The notes below the pieces were generated by a model. It was not told the DNA's origin. It made no database searches and worked only from the letters and a program-made list of their open reading frames with translations. This document shows positions 19,833-28,346 of a stretch of DNA of 64,000 bases, piece by piece (position 1 is the stretch's first letter; each line of letters begins with the position of its first letter). Origin of the DNA: Wandonia sp964447015 (GTDB lineage Bacteria > Bacteroidota > Bacteroidia > Flavobacteriales_D > Crocinitomicaceae); assembly GCA_964447015.1 (NCBI GenBank), contig CAYUQU010000002.1, positions 58,394 to 122,393 of the forward strand, read 5' to 3'. The translations under genes were made by a program, and so were the position numbers.

Positions 19833-22268
19833 ATGGCTTTAAAAGTTAGTGGTACACCCAAAAGTCCGAAAAACTACTGGTTTTACCTATTCTGCATCCT
19901 TATATCGTTTCTATTTTATGGAAACACATTGAAAAATGGGTTTTCCATGGACGATGAATTGGTGACTACAACTCAAAAACAAAGTCACCCCAACATCGAA
20001 AAAGGAATTGCGGGAATCAAAGACATTTTCACTTCAAGATATGCTCAAGATGGCAAGCAATCGTACGCATATCGACCTGTAACTACTTATTCCTTTGCAA
20101 TTGAATACGACTTATTCAAAGACGCCGAAAATCGTGCTAAAGTCAGTCACACAATTAGTGTTTTATTATACGCACTTTGCGGAATATTACTTTTTATTTT
20201 TCTTCAAACACTTTTCAAACAAGAAGCATGGTGGTTCTCGGCACTAGTTGTGCTCATCTTTTTAATTCATCCTCTCCACTCTGAAGTGGTAAATAATATC
20301 AAATCAAGAGATGAATTATTAGCATTTAATTTTGGGCTGCTGATGCTAATCAATGTACTAAAATATTTTGATTACAAAAAAATTAAAAACCTCTTATTCG
20401 GAATTCTAAGCCTCTTTCTCTGCATATTCAGTAAAGAAACTGGGACTATTTTTGTGGCTCTTATACCTGTAGTTTTGTATTTTTTTAGGGATATTAATGT
20501 GAAAAAATTAATTTTCACCATCATAGTTGTTGGAACTGCCTTCTTTTTATTTAAAAAAGGATTCAAGATTATGCTAGATAAGGAATCCGTTCGTTATTTC
20601 CAGTATTTCGAAAACCCGCTTTACGAATTAGATTTCAGTTCCCGAATACCTATGTTTTTCTACACAATTCTTTTATATATCGTATTACTTTTTAAACCAT
20701 TTCCTCTAAAGTATTACTATGGATATGATGAAGTTTCACTGGTTGGGTATGGGAATTGGGAGTTTTATCTGAGTTTGGCTGTGTTCCTCACACTATTTTT
20801 TTTCATGTTAAAAGGATTAAAAGACAAAAAACTTTATTCCTTCATCATTCTCTTCTTTTTTCTGGCAATTGGTGGTGCAGCAAATCTTTTATTTCCGCTT
20901 CCAGGAATAATTGCCGAACGTTTCGCTTTTGTCGCTTCGACAGCGTTTTCAATATTTATAGCTTGGTTGATTTTTAATCTATATAAAACATCAATTACAA
21001 ATAAAATAAAATCACAAAAGAGCTCCTATTTATGGGTTTTCTTAATACTGATTACAGGCTCTTCTTTTATTTATTCATTCAATCGAAATAAGGCATGGGA
21101 ATCCAGTATGTCAATCTACTCAACAGATATTGTTAAATTGAGGAATTCAATGAAAGCTAACTCTCTTCTTGCAACAGAGTACGCTACATCTGCAAGTATA
21201 GTTTTGCGATCCGGGAATATGGATGAATTCACAAACATGATGATGCTTGCTGATTCTTCGCTTAAATACTATGAAAGTGCTCTCAATATCTATGACAAAT
21301 ATGCAAATACACACAACAATATAGGGTTCGTTTACTTCAACTTAAAAAACAACGTGTATAAAGGATTGCCTTACTGGCGTGAAGCTATCAGATTAGATGA
21401 AAATTACCAAGAAGCTTGGTTTAATTACGGAAGCGCGTTGGGGAAAATAAAACGTCATTACGATGAGTTAGGCGTGGTCCTTGGACATACTCCTAACCTA
21501 ACCTTCACTCCTTCCAGCGATTCATTGATTCAACAATTTCAGAAAATCAATTCTGAAGAAAGTCTGATTAAGAAATTTGAGTCATGGGAAACATTAAATC
21601 ATTTGGAAAATATTTATAGAAAAATATGGTCAGGAAATAATTTAAACCCAAGTATGGCAATTTCATTTGGGAATTATTTTGACAATTACCTCAAACACAA
21701 AAATGACCTTTTACGGGAAACAGGTGCTGGAGAATATGTAAAACGAATTGTCAAACAACCTTTAAATCAACAAGGACAATTATTGGGGCAAACGATGTTC
21801 AAATTACGCGAAAATTTAGCGCTTAAGATAAAAAAAGAGCTTAAATCCTCAAACTGGTCTGAAGAAGAGCTGATACGAACAGGAAGTTACTTATATCGCG
21901 ATTCTTTCTATATTGTATTCGATAAACTATACGAAATTGACCCAAATTATTCGCGTCAGTTTAATACTGTTTCGCAATTTGCCTCTGCAGATGAAAATGC
22001 TCAGAAACTAATTGAATGGGGACATCGATTTGTAGAAGCATATCCAGAAGATTCTGGACAGGGATATATGCAAATTGCTTCGGCGTATCAACGAATGAAC
22101 AATGTTGATAGTGCCACAACTTATTTTTCAAAAGCACTTGTTTTTCTTGAATCGGATTTAAGCGATATGAAAATGGAAAAAAATGCTCAAAAGCAACAAA
22201 TTGACAAACTAACAAAGGATATTCAACAATTGAAAAACTTTCTAAACAGCACTGAATTCAAAGAATAA
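19833..22268 (+). CDS. TMTC-like multispanning glycosyltransferase with TPR tail
   Basis: An 811-residue integral membrane protein with about ten helices (residues 15-420) and a cytoplasmic or periplasmic TPR region (about 480-811). It shows the hallmarks of TMTC proteins, the GT-C O-mannosyltransferases of animals: acidic pair D40-D41 in the first loop (GFSMDDE), YRPVT at 80-84, and HPLHSEVV...SRDELLA with His146, His149, Glu151, Arg159 and Glu161. GT-C enzymes use polyprenyl-phosphate sugars, and a GtrB/ArnC-like synthase lies in the same locus. Its role as a protein O-glycosyltransferase is inferred. Two sulfotransferase genes follow 3 bases later, probably in one transcript. Confidence 0.7.
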   Translation: MALKVSGTPKSPKNYWFYLFCILISFLFYGNTLKNGFSMDDELVTTTQKQSHPNIEKGIAGIKDIFTSRYAQDGKQSYAYRPVTTYSFAIEYDLFKDAENRAKVSHTISVLLYALCGILLFIFLQTLFKQEAWWFSALVVLIFLIHPLHSEVVNNIKSRDELLAFNFGLLMLINVLKYFDYKKIKNLLFGILSLFLCIFSKETGTIFVALIPVVLYFFRDINVKKLIFTIIVVGTAFFLFKKGFKIMLDKESVRYFQYFENPLYELDFSSRIPMFFYTILLYIVLLFKPFPLKYYYGYDEVSLVGYGNWEFYLSLAVFLTLFFFMLKGLKDKKLYSFIILFFFLAIGGAANLLFPLPGIIAERFAFVASTAFSIFIAWLIFNLYKTSITNKIKSQKSSYLWVFLILITGSSFIYSFNRNKAWESSMSIYSTDIVKLRNSMKANSLLATEYATSASIVLRSGNMDEFTNMMMLADSSLKYYESALNIYDKYANTHNNIGFVYFNLKNNVYKGLPYWREAIRLDENYQEAWFNYGSALGKIKRHYDELGVVLGHTPNLTFTPSSDSLIQQFQKINSEESLIKKFESWETLNHLENIYRKIWSGNNLNPSMAISFGNYFDNYLKHKNDLLRETGAGEYVKRIVKQPLNQQGQLLGQTMFKLRENLALKIKKELKSSNWSEEELIRTGSYLYRDSFYIVFDKLYEIDPNYSRQFNTVSQFASADENAQKLIEWGHRFVEAYPEDSGQGYMQIASAYQRMNNVDSATTYFSKALVFLESDLSDMKMEKNAQKQQIDKLTKDIQQLKNFLNSTEFKE

Positions 22269-22271
22269 AAC

Positions 22272-23354
22272 ATGTCTCTTACAGAAAAAAACATTTTACC
22301 AATTCACTTTATTATTGCAATACCAAGAACAGGAAGTACTTTATTACATACAATGTTGAGTCAGCACAGAAATGTGATTTCGATTTTGGAAGAACCTTTT
22401 TATCTATCGCTATATGACAAATATAGTAATGTAGGTTTCTGGACCTCTAAATTAATCTCTGAGTATGTCGAAGATTTTTACCTCTTTTCAAACCATAAAT
22501 CAATTTTGCAAATGCCAACAAAATCAGATTTAATTGAAAACCTTAGATCAAATATCAACAATCTAAACTGGGATTTGGTTGTTCAACTCACTTTTAATAG
22601 TTTTCAAACAAATAGCAGTAAAACTGACGCTTCTTGTATAATTTGCAAAGAATTATCAATCCATAATCATATCATTGAACTTTCAGTTAGATATCCCAAA
22701 AGTAAGTTTATTTTTCTTTACCGCAATCCATTGGATAATATAGCGAGATGGCGCAATTTTAGAGAGAAACGACTGAAAAAATCTGAAAAAATATCTGATA
22801 TAGCTACACGATGGAACTATCGAAATGAAAAGACAATTTCAGCAAAAAAAAATATTGACAAAAGTCGTATACTTAATCTTAAATACATCAGCTTAATTCA
22901 AAATCCAGAGCAAGTTCTTCAAAACATTTGTAACTTTTTAGATTTGGAATACACCGATTCACTTATGGGATATAGTGAGAACGTAAAAAAATCTATTGAA
23001 AGTCTGGGACATAAGAATGAGTATTACGTGGATAATTTTAATGAATTTCATTCAGGTTTACTTACAAAACCAAATTCAGCTAAAATTGACACTTGGAAGA
23101 AAGACCTTTCCTCTATAGAGGCAGCTACGGCTTGGGAAATTTGTGCAAATACTGCATGCAAACTAGGGTATCAAAAACCAGATGAAATTATTTCAGATGA
23201 AATTAGCCTACCAATTCAGAAAAATAAGTTTCTTATTTTCAAAAATAAATTAACAGTTAAATTATGGACAAGTTCTCCTTTTTGGTTGCGAAAACGAGTT
23301 AAAAAGCTCAAATATGGAGCATTTGTCGAAAAATACTACAACAATAAAGAATGA
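22272..23354 (+). CDS. PAPS-dependent sulfotransferase 1
   Basis: A 360-residue sulfotransferase-fold protein. The 5'-phosphosulfate loop is PRTGSTLL at 18-25, and the 3'-phosphate motif appears as FIFLYRNPLDNIARWRNF, the usual RDPLD-like strand-helix. Such enzymes transfer sulfate from PAPS to a hydroxyl, here plausibly of a glycan. It starts 3 bases after the TMTC-like gene and overlaps the next sulfotransferase by four bases (ATGA). It and its neighbour share the N-terminal loop, the EEPF segment and a basic C-terminal SPFWLRKRVKK-type tail, so they are diverged paralogues. No PAPS-synthesis gene is in the window. Confidence 0.82.
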   Translation: MSLTEKNILPIHFIIAIPRTGSTLLHTMLSQHRNVISILEEPFYLSLYDKYSNVGFWTSKLISEYVEDFYLFSNHKSILQMPTKSDLIENLRSNINNLNWDLVVQLTFNSFQTNSSKTDASCIICKELSIHNHIIELSVRYPKSKFIFLYRNPLDNIARWRNFREKRLKKSEKISDIATRWNYRNEKTISAKKNIDKSRILNLKYISLIQNPEQVLQNICNFLDLEYTDSLMGYSENVKKSIESLGHKNEYYVDNFNEFHSGLLTKPNSAKIDTWKKDLSSIEAATAWEICANTACKLGYQKPDEIISDEISLPIQKNKFLIFKNKLTVKLWTSSPFWLRKRVKKLKYGAFVEKYYNNKE

Positions 23355-24406
23355 ATTTAAACAATATAAAATCACTGCAAATAAATTTCATACTTTGTAT
23401 GGAAAGGACTGGGAGTTCCATGCTCACCATGATGCTAAATAGGAGCGAAAGTGTTCTATCACCTTCTGAGGAACCTTTCATGCTATATTTATACCGTGAA
23501 TACAATGCTAAAAGCAAATGGACCGAAAAAGAGATTGATCAGTTTATTATATACTTTGAACGAATAGCAGAAAAAAATTTGACTTTGTATTTTTCACCAC
23601 TTGAGAAATTAAAGCAACAGATGCTAGATAATCGAGATGACTTGAATTTCCAAACCCTTACCCGATTAATCTACTCACTTTTTCTGCCTTTACTGAAAAA
23701 AGATTCCTTTACACACATTATAGATAAGCAAATAAAGTATATTCTATATTCAGATGTTTTAGAGCAACTCTCACCCGAGAGTAAGTATGTTATACTTGTA
23801 AGAGATCCTAGAGCAGTAATTGCTTCATGGAAAAAAAGAGAACTTGGGTTATCAAAACAAATTGCTTATATGGCAAAAATTTGGTGCATAAATTATCAAG
23901 CTGTTCTTCATAAAACTCAACATAATCCTTACAAATATCTACTTGTAAAATATGAAGATTTAGTGTTAGAAAATGAGCAAACGCTTCAACAAATATGTGC
24001 CCATTTCAATATTCATTTTCAAAAAGAAATGTTATCGCATTCCGAACTACCCTCTCCAGACCCTGCATCACTAGAAAGGTTAAACACCTTACCTGATGAA
24101 TTTGTTGAAAAAATCAAATCCTTTCATCAAAACACTTTAAGTCCGATAAATCAATCTTTGATATCAGAATGGGAAAGCACCTTAAGCTCAAAAGAAGTTC
24201 GTCTTATAAACCACATAACACACATTCTAGCGAACCAATATGGATATAATATACCTAAAGACAAAATCAATATTGGAATTAAAAATCGCCTCTCAATACT
24301 TTTTGCCATTTGGGAAAAAAAAGTTTACCTGTACCTCTATGTAAAATCTCCACTTTGGCTAAAGTCACTGGTCAAAAAATATCGCCCCAATATTCGAAAA
24401 GAATAA
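23351..24406 (+). CDS. PAPS-dependent sulfotransferase 2
   Basis: A 351-residue paralogue of the preceding gene: phosphosulfate loop ERTGSSML (18-25), EEPFMLYLYREY, and a 3'-phosphate-binding region YVILVRDPRAVIASW with the canonical RDPR. The C-terminus SPLWLKSLVKK resembles the sister gene. The four-base start/stop overlap indicates translational coupling. The acceptor is unknown; two copies suggest either two sulfation positions or a heteromeric enzyme. Confidence 0.82.
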   Translation: MNLNNIKSLQINFILCMERTGSSMLTMMLNRSESVLSPSEEPFMLYLYREYNAKSKWTEKEIDQFIIYFERIAEKNLTLYFSPLEKLKQQMLDNRDDLNFQTLTRLIYSLFLPLLKKDSFTHIIDKQIKYILYSDVLEQLSPESKYVILVRDPRAVIASWKKRELGLSKQIAYMAKIWCINYQAVLHKTQHNPYKYLLVKYEDLVLENEQTLQQICAHFNIHFQKEMLSHSELPSPDPASLERLNTLPDEFVEKIKSFHQNTLSPINQSLISEWESTLSSKEVRLINHITHILANQYGYNIPKDKINIGIKNRLSILFAIWEKKVYLYLYVKSPLWLKSLVKKYRPNIRKE

Positions 24407-24411
24407 TTTCA

Positions 24412-25167
24412 TTAACTGTGTTTTCTTATAACACCAAACTTTCTTTGAAAAGGGAGTAAAATATATACTAAAAGTTTGATTTTAAGAAATATAAAATGTA
24501 CGATCGCTTTTGGCAACTTTAGCAAAATTGGGTACTTTAAAACGAATACTTGAGTCAATAAAAATGCTCTGACATTAACACATATTTTCTTTTTGTTGCG
24601 TACAAATTCAGGTCTAAATACATCAAACATCAAAATTAAGCGCTCATGGCTTGTGTGATTCCATGCCTCGTGTTCATTTGCATCTACAAAGGCAATTAAT
24701 TTACCTTCTTCCCAACTTTTCATTTCATCATTAACTTGAAAACCGCAATCGGGAAGTGGTGAAGGTATTGATATTCCAACATGGCATCTAAAAATAGCAT
24801 TCGTATCACCTTGATGTCTCTTTATTGTTGAATTCGGTCCAAGTCGACTAATTGCCATACTCGTTACCTCTGGAAAACGCAATAAAAAATTAGTTAAACT
24901 AGGGGCATTGGAAAGTGTCTTTGGCACATCTATATCCCATGTTTTTAAGGAAATTGTAGACCACGAAGATTCCTCATCTCCTAAAGCCGAATTAAAATAA
25001 GGAATAAATGTAGATTTCTCTTTGATTAAGTACTCAATTTCATTTTTATACATTAACCAATTAGTTACCAACTCAGAAGACCAAGCGAATTGCGAATGCT
25101 CAATAAAATTGGGTACTTTCTCCAAATATGGTTTGCCGTTATATATGTACCAGATTTTATCCTTCAA
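24412..25167 (-). CDS. Aspartyl/asparaginyl beta-hydroxylase-like dioxygenase 1
   Basis: A 251-residue protein with the AspH/LpxO-type jelly roll. All residues expected of the Fe(II)/2-oxoglutarate site are present with AspH spacing: His118 (RHQG), Arg127, His129, His166 (NEHEAWN) and Arg176 ten residues later. Like AspH it lacks an acidic facial ligand. Family members hydroxylate Asp/Asn side chains or, in LpxO, a lipid A acyl chain. The start is a TTG at 25167; no ATG is in frame before residue 39. The C-terminal 60 residues are hydrophobic and basic and may associate with the membrane. It converges on the sulfotransferase operon and diverges from dioxygenase 2. Confidence 0.75.
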   Translation of the reverse strand: MKDKIWYIYNGKPYLEKVPNFIEHSQFAWSSELVTNWLMYKNEIEYLIKEKSTFIPYFNSALGDEESSWSTISLKTWDIDVPKTLSNAPSLTNFLLRFPEVTSMAISRLGPNSTIKRHQGDTNAIFRCHVGISIPSPLPDCGFQVNDEMKSWEEGKLIAFVDANEHEAWNHTSHERLILMFDVFRPEFVRNKKKICVNVRAFLLTQVFVLKYPILLKLPKAIVHFIFLKIKLLVYILLPFQRKFGVIRKHS

Positions 25168-25236
25168 TTTTTGATTTTCTTTTGATGTGATTGATTTGGA
25201 TAAAAATAGTAAATTAGTTGTAATAAATACTTGATT

Positions 25237-25839
25237 ATGTTTTATTCGAATGATACAATTTCATGGATCTCATTACTTAAAAATAATTGGGAAGTATTTT
25301 TAAGCGAGTTAGACACTTTTATTTTACATAACGATACTAATTTACAATCGAGTTACTCCGATTACACAAACAACGATGGATGGCTGACTATTCCTTTGAT
25401 TTTTTTTACCATTCGAAATAAGACTATACTCACTCATTTCCCTAAAACATATCAAATACTAAAAGAAATACCAGAGTTAATTGGAGCAGAATTCTCAATA
25501 TTAAAACCTGACACTATTATTAAAGCACATGAGGGCTATTCTAAACAAGTCATGCGCACACATCTATCTCTTAAAGTCCCTAATGGGAACCTAGGCTTCC
25601 AAAGTCAAAATGAAACTAGGTTATGGAAAGAAGGCGAGACATTCTCATTTAATGATGGTGAATTGCACGAGGCATGGAATAAAAGTGAAGGTGACAGATG
25701 GGTTTTAATGATTGATACCCCAGTACCTAATTCACCATACTCAGCAAAAGACATTTCACGTTACAAAATGGAAAATTTAAACGACCCTACTTTGTTAAAA
25801 ATTTATCCTAAAGAAGAATGGATTAAAATGATTGGCTGA
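25237..25839 (+). CDS. Aspartyl/asparaginyl beta-hydroxylase-like dioxygenase 2
   Basis: A 200-residue AspH-fold protein from ATG 25237 (a TTG at 25231 is less likely). Iron and 2-oxoglutarate residues: His98 (AHEG), Arg107, His109, His144 (ELHEAWN) and Arg154, the same spacing as in dioxygenase 1. It is the shorter form with no hydrophobic tail. It lies alone on the plus strand between two minus-strand homologues, divergent from the first and tail-to-tail (9 bases) with the third. The substrate is unknown. Confidence 0.75.
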   Translation: MFYSNDTISWISLLKNNWEVFLSELDTFILHNDTNLQSSYSDYTNNDGWLTIPLIFFTIRNKTILTHFPKTYQILKEIPELIGAEFSILKPDTIIKAHEGYSKQVMRTHLSLKVPNGNLGFQSQNETRLWKEGETFSFNDGELHEAWNKSEGDRWVLMIDTPVPNSPYSAKDISRYKMENLNDPTLLKIYPKEEWIKMIG

Positions 25840-25848
25840 CAATAACAA

Positions 25849-26487
25849 TCATTTTTCAAATCTTGGAGAAATCAACCTGTCATTTTTACCCATTGGTTCA
25901 AGAATAAAATCTGAGGAAATTGGAAAGTCAATCAACAAATTTATACGATCTTTATCGGAATGATTAAATGACGAGTGCTCAACCCTATAATCAAACAAAC
26001 AATAATCCCCTTTTTTTGAAAAATTAACCATTTCATTTCCGCACGTAATACAACTGCCTCCGTTTTTATGATCGAGCAAACTAATATGAAAAACTAAATG
26101 AGGAATTGAATGATAGTGAGATGCAATACTCGATTTGGTTCCTAAACGAACTAGTGAACTAAAAAAAAGATTAGGAATGTCTTTTAATAAAGCTAAAGTT
26201 TGAGGAAAATAATCTTCAACATTACACCATTTTATTGGAAATCCAACTTTATATAGCGGAAAAGCACCTAAAGTACCATTTCTAGAATCATATCCTAATA
26301 TCTCAGCATGAATCCCTGTATCTCTAGTCCAATGATCTAAATGAGGAAATATCTCCGGTGACTCGTCATTCATACACTGTGAAAGTTCGGGAATTTTAGT
26401 TTTAGCACTTATAAACTCTTCAGCGATAATATCCACATTTTGAATTATTGGAAGAAGAAAATCAAGTTTTAAAGGATTATAAAACAT
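25849..26487 (-). CDS. Aspartyl/asparaginyl beta-hydroxylase-like protein 3, divergent
   Basis: A 212-residue member of the same fold: His124 (SHYHS), His134, His171 (VEHSSFN) and Arg181, again ten residues after the second iron histidine. It differs from its two neighbours: the Arg before His134 is replaced by Phe133, the first spacing is one residue shorter, and two cysteines (ITCG, DYCLF) appear. It may have changed substrate or cofactor handling. It is the last gene of the minus-strand run that begins with the methyltransferase at 29870, only 6 bases after the glycosyltransferase. Confidence 0.65.
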   Translation of the reverse strand: MFYNPLKLDFLLPIIQNVDIIAEEFISAKTKIPELSQCMNDESPEIFPHLDHWTRDTGIHAEILGYDSRNGTLGAFPLYKVGFPIKWCNVEDYFPQTLALLKDIPNLFFSSLVRLGTKSSIASHYHSIPHLVFHISLLDHKNGGSCITCGNEMVNFSKKGDYCLFDYRVEHSSFNHSDKDRINLLIDFPISSDFILEPMGKNDRLISPRFEK

Positions 26488-26493
26488 AACAAA

Positions 26494-27363
26494 CTATTTT
26501 ATAGTAAAAGTATTAAAAAGCAAACATAATTCATCTTCATAAAGATCTTCTTTATCAAAAATCATTTTCTCATCTGGGTGTATTATCTTTATTTCTAGAT
26601 TTTCATAAGTAGGTAAACTAGAATATTTTGTGCCTGAAACTTTCATATATGTACCCTCCTCATTTAATCCAACATTATTGACTAGATTCATTTTCGGTGA
26701 AATCACTAATCCTCTATTATACCAAATATCAATATTCCATGCTATATCCCAAAAGTTATTGGTCTGGGCTAAATTACCGATAATATCTGTCCATGTTCTA
26801 AAATGCTTCTGCTGAATATTCATAAACAGTAACATTTTATGATGTTGCCAAGTGTCACACTTGGGATTAAACTTTTGCCATGCTCTACGCCAAGTTGCCC
26901 ATCCCCAAGATGGTACTGAAAATCTTGTAAAGAAATAACTATAAGGGTGGTTCTCTGAAATATTTGGGGCGATATTAGTTCCATTTATATGCATAACCTG
27001 CTCATCACTATCATATTTATCCAAAAGTAATTCGCAATATGGGACAAATCCAGTTGATGGAATACAATCATCTTCTAGAATTATAGCGCGCTCTTCGTGC
27101 TCAAACAAAAAATTTAAACCTGAGATAATTTGATTCCCCAATCCAATATTTACATCTCTATATTGTTTAACCACCTCACATTCCCATATTATTTCATCGA
27201 AAATATTTCGAGTTTTCTCACAAGCTTCTACTTCATATTCATCAACAGGACCATTTGCAAAAACATAGAGTTTACAAGGTTTTATCTTAGTCAATTCACT
27301 AAATAAAACTGAAGTAGTATCAAATCTCTTATATATAAATACTGCAATTGGAACTTTAGTCAT
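26494..27363 (-). CDS. Glycosyltransferase, GT2/GT-A fold (HlpA-like)
   Basis: A 289-residue protein resembling the bacterial GT-A glycosyltransferases often annotated as hemolytic protein HlpA-like. It starts VPIAVFIYKRFDTT, has the metal-binding region AIILEDDCIPSTGFVPYC, and contains SWGWATWRRAW, the conserved WGWATWRR motif of this group. It probably transfers a sugar from an NDP donor in the cytoplasm; donor and acceptor are unknown. It is tightly packed between the RfbG-like gene (3 bases) and dioxygenase 3 (6 bases). Confidence 0.78.
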   Translation of the reverse strand: MTKVPIAVFIYKRFDTTSVLFSELTKIKPCKLYVFANGPVDEYEVEACEKTRNIFDEIIWECEVVKQYRDVNIGLGNQIISGLNFLFEHEERAIILEDDCIPSTGFVPYCELLLDKYDSDEQVMHINGTNIAPNISENHPYSYFFTRFSVPSWGWATWRRAWQKFNPKCDTWQHHKMLLFMNIQQKHFRTWTDIIGNLAQTNNFWDIAWNIDIWYNRGLVISPKMNLVNNVGLNEEGTYMKVSGTKYSSLPTYENLEIKIIHPDEKMIFDKEDLYEDELCLLFNTFTIK

Positions 27364-27366
27364 ACA

Positions 27367-28344
27367 CTATTTTTGAGAATCAGTTTGAAAATTTTCAATG
27401 TACCAATTAATCGTCTCTTTAAGAGAATCCAAAAAGGAATACTTTGGCTCCCAACCTAATAATGATTTAGCTTTTGAACAATCTAAGTATTGACATTCAA
27501 TTTCGTAATTCGCTTCATTAAGAATTTGAATTTGCTGTGTAAAATCTTTCTCAAAATAACCAGCTATTAATTCGACAACCTGTAGAACGGATAGTGGGAT
27601 ATCATTTCCAATATTAAATGCTTCTCCGAAAATTAAATTGTCTGGTGATTCAATCATTTTAATATATGCATTAGAAACATCCTTTGCATATACATAACAT
27701 CTTTCTTGTTGACCATCACTCCTGAGCTGAATTATACTTCCTTCTATACAAGACCGAATAGTCCCTGGCACTATTCTACTCCAATTCAAATCATAAGGAC
27801 CAAACACATTTCCACAACGAGAAATGATAATTGGCATTTGATACGTGTGGTAATAACTTAAAGCGAGTTCCTCCGTAATCTTTTTACTGATATCATAAGG
27901 GTGCTTTGCTTTCAACTCAAAAGTTTCTTGATAAGGCAATGTAGTATGTTCTCCGTATGCTTTGTCAGATGATGCAACAATGACTTTTTCTACATGTTTA
28001 AGACACTTAGTCTGTTCTAAAACATTCCATGTCCCTTTAATATTTGTTTCAAATGTCTGGGCAGAATTCTTAATTCCTTCACTAACGATAGCTTGTGCAG
28101 CAAGATGCACAATTATTGAAGGTTTAAATTCAGTGAAAATATTATTTAAAAACGTCTCGTCTAAAATATCTCCTTCAAAAGGATGATAATTATTGTCTTG
28201 GAACTGATGCAATCGAAATTCTTTCAACGGATATTGCTTAGCGATTCCGATTACAATATACCCCTGTTCCAACAACTCATCAATCAAGCTTGTTCCAATA
28301 ATACCTGAGGCTCCGGTAACTATTACTCGCTTAGGTTGTTTCAT
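27367..28344 (-). CDS. NDP-sugar 4,6-dehydratase, CDP-glucose dehydratase (RfbG) like
   Basis: A 325-residue extended SDR that would convert an NDP-hexose to its 4-keto-6-deoxy form. The nucleotide motif is TGASGIIG (10-17) and the catalytic motif is YDISK. ASSDKAYGE and RCGNVFGPYDLNWSRIVPGTIRS resemble CDP-glucose 4,6-dehydratase, which carries S/TSDK where other dehydratases have TDE. The adjacent RfbF-like nucleotidyltransferase supports a CDP-glucose reading. No RfbH-like C3 dehydrase follows, so the 4-keto sugar may be used directly or aminated by the WecE-like enzyme. Confidence 0.72.
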   Translation of the reverse strand: MKQPKRVIVTGASGIIGTSLIDELLEQGYIVIGIAKQYPLKEFRLHQFQDNNYHPFEGDILDETFLNNIFTEFKPSIIVHLAAQAIVSEGIKNSAQTFETNIKGTWNVLEQTKCLKHVEKVIVASSDKAYGEHTTLPYQETFELKAKHPYDISKKITEELALSYYHTYQMPIIISRCGNVFGPYDLNWSRIVPGTIRSCIEGSIIQLRSDGQQERCYVYAKDVSNAYIKMIESPDNLIFGEAFNIGNDIPLSVLQVVELIAGYFEKDFTQQIQILNEANYEIECQYLDCSKAKSLLGWEPKYSFLDSLKETINWYIENFQTDSQK

Positions 28345-28346
28345 CT

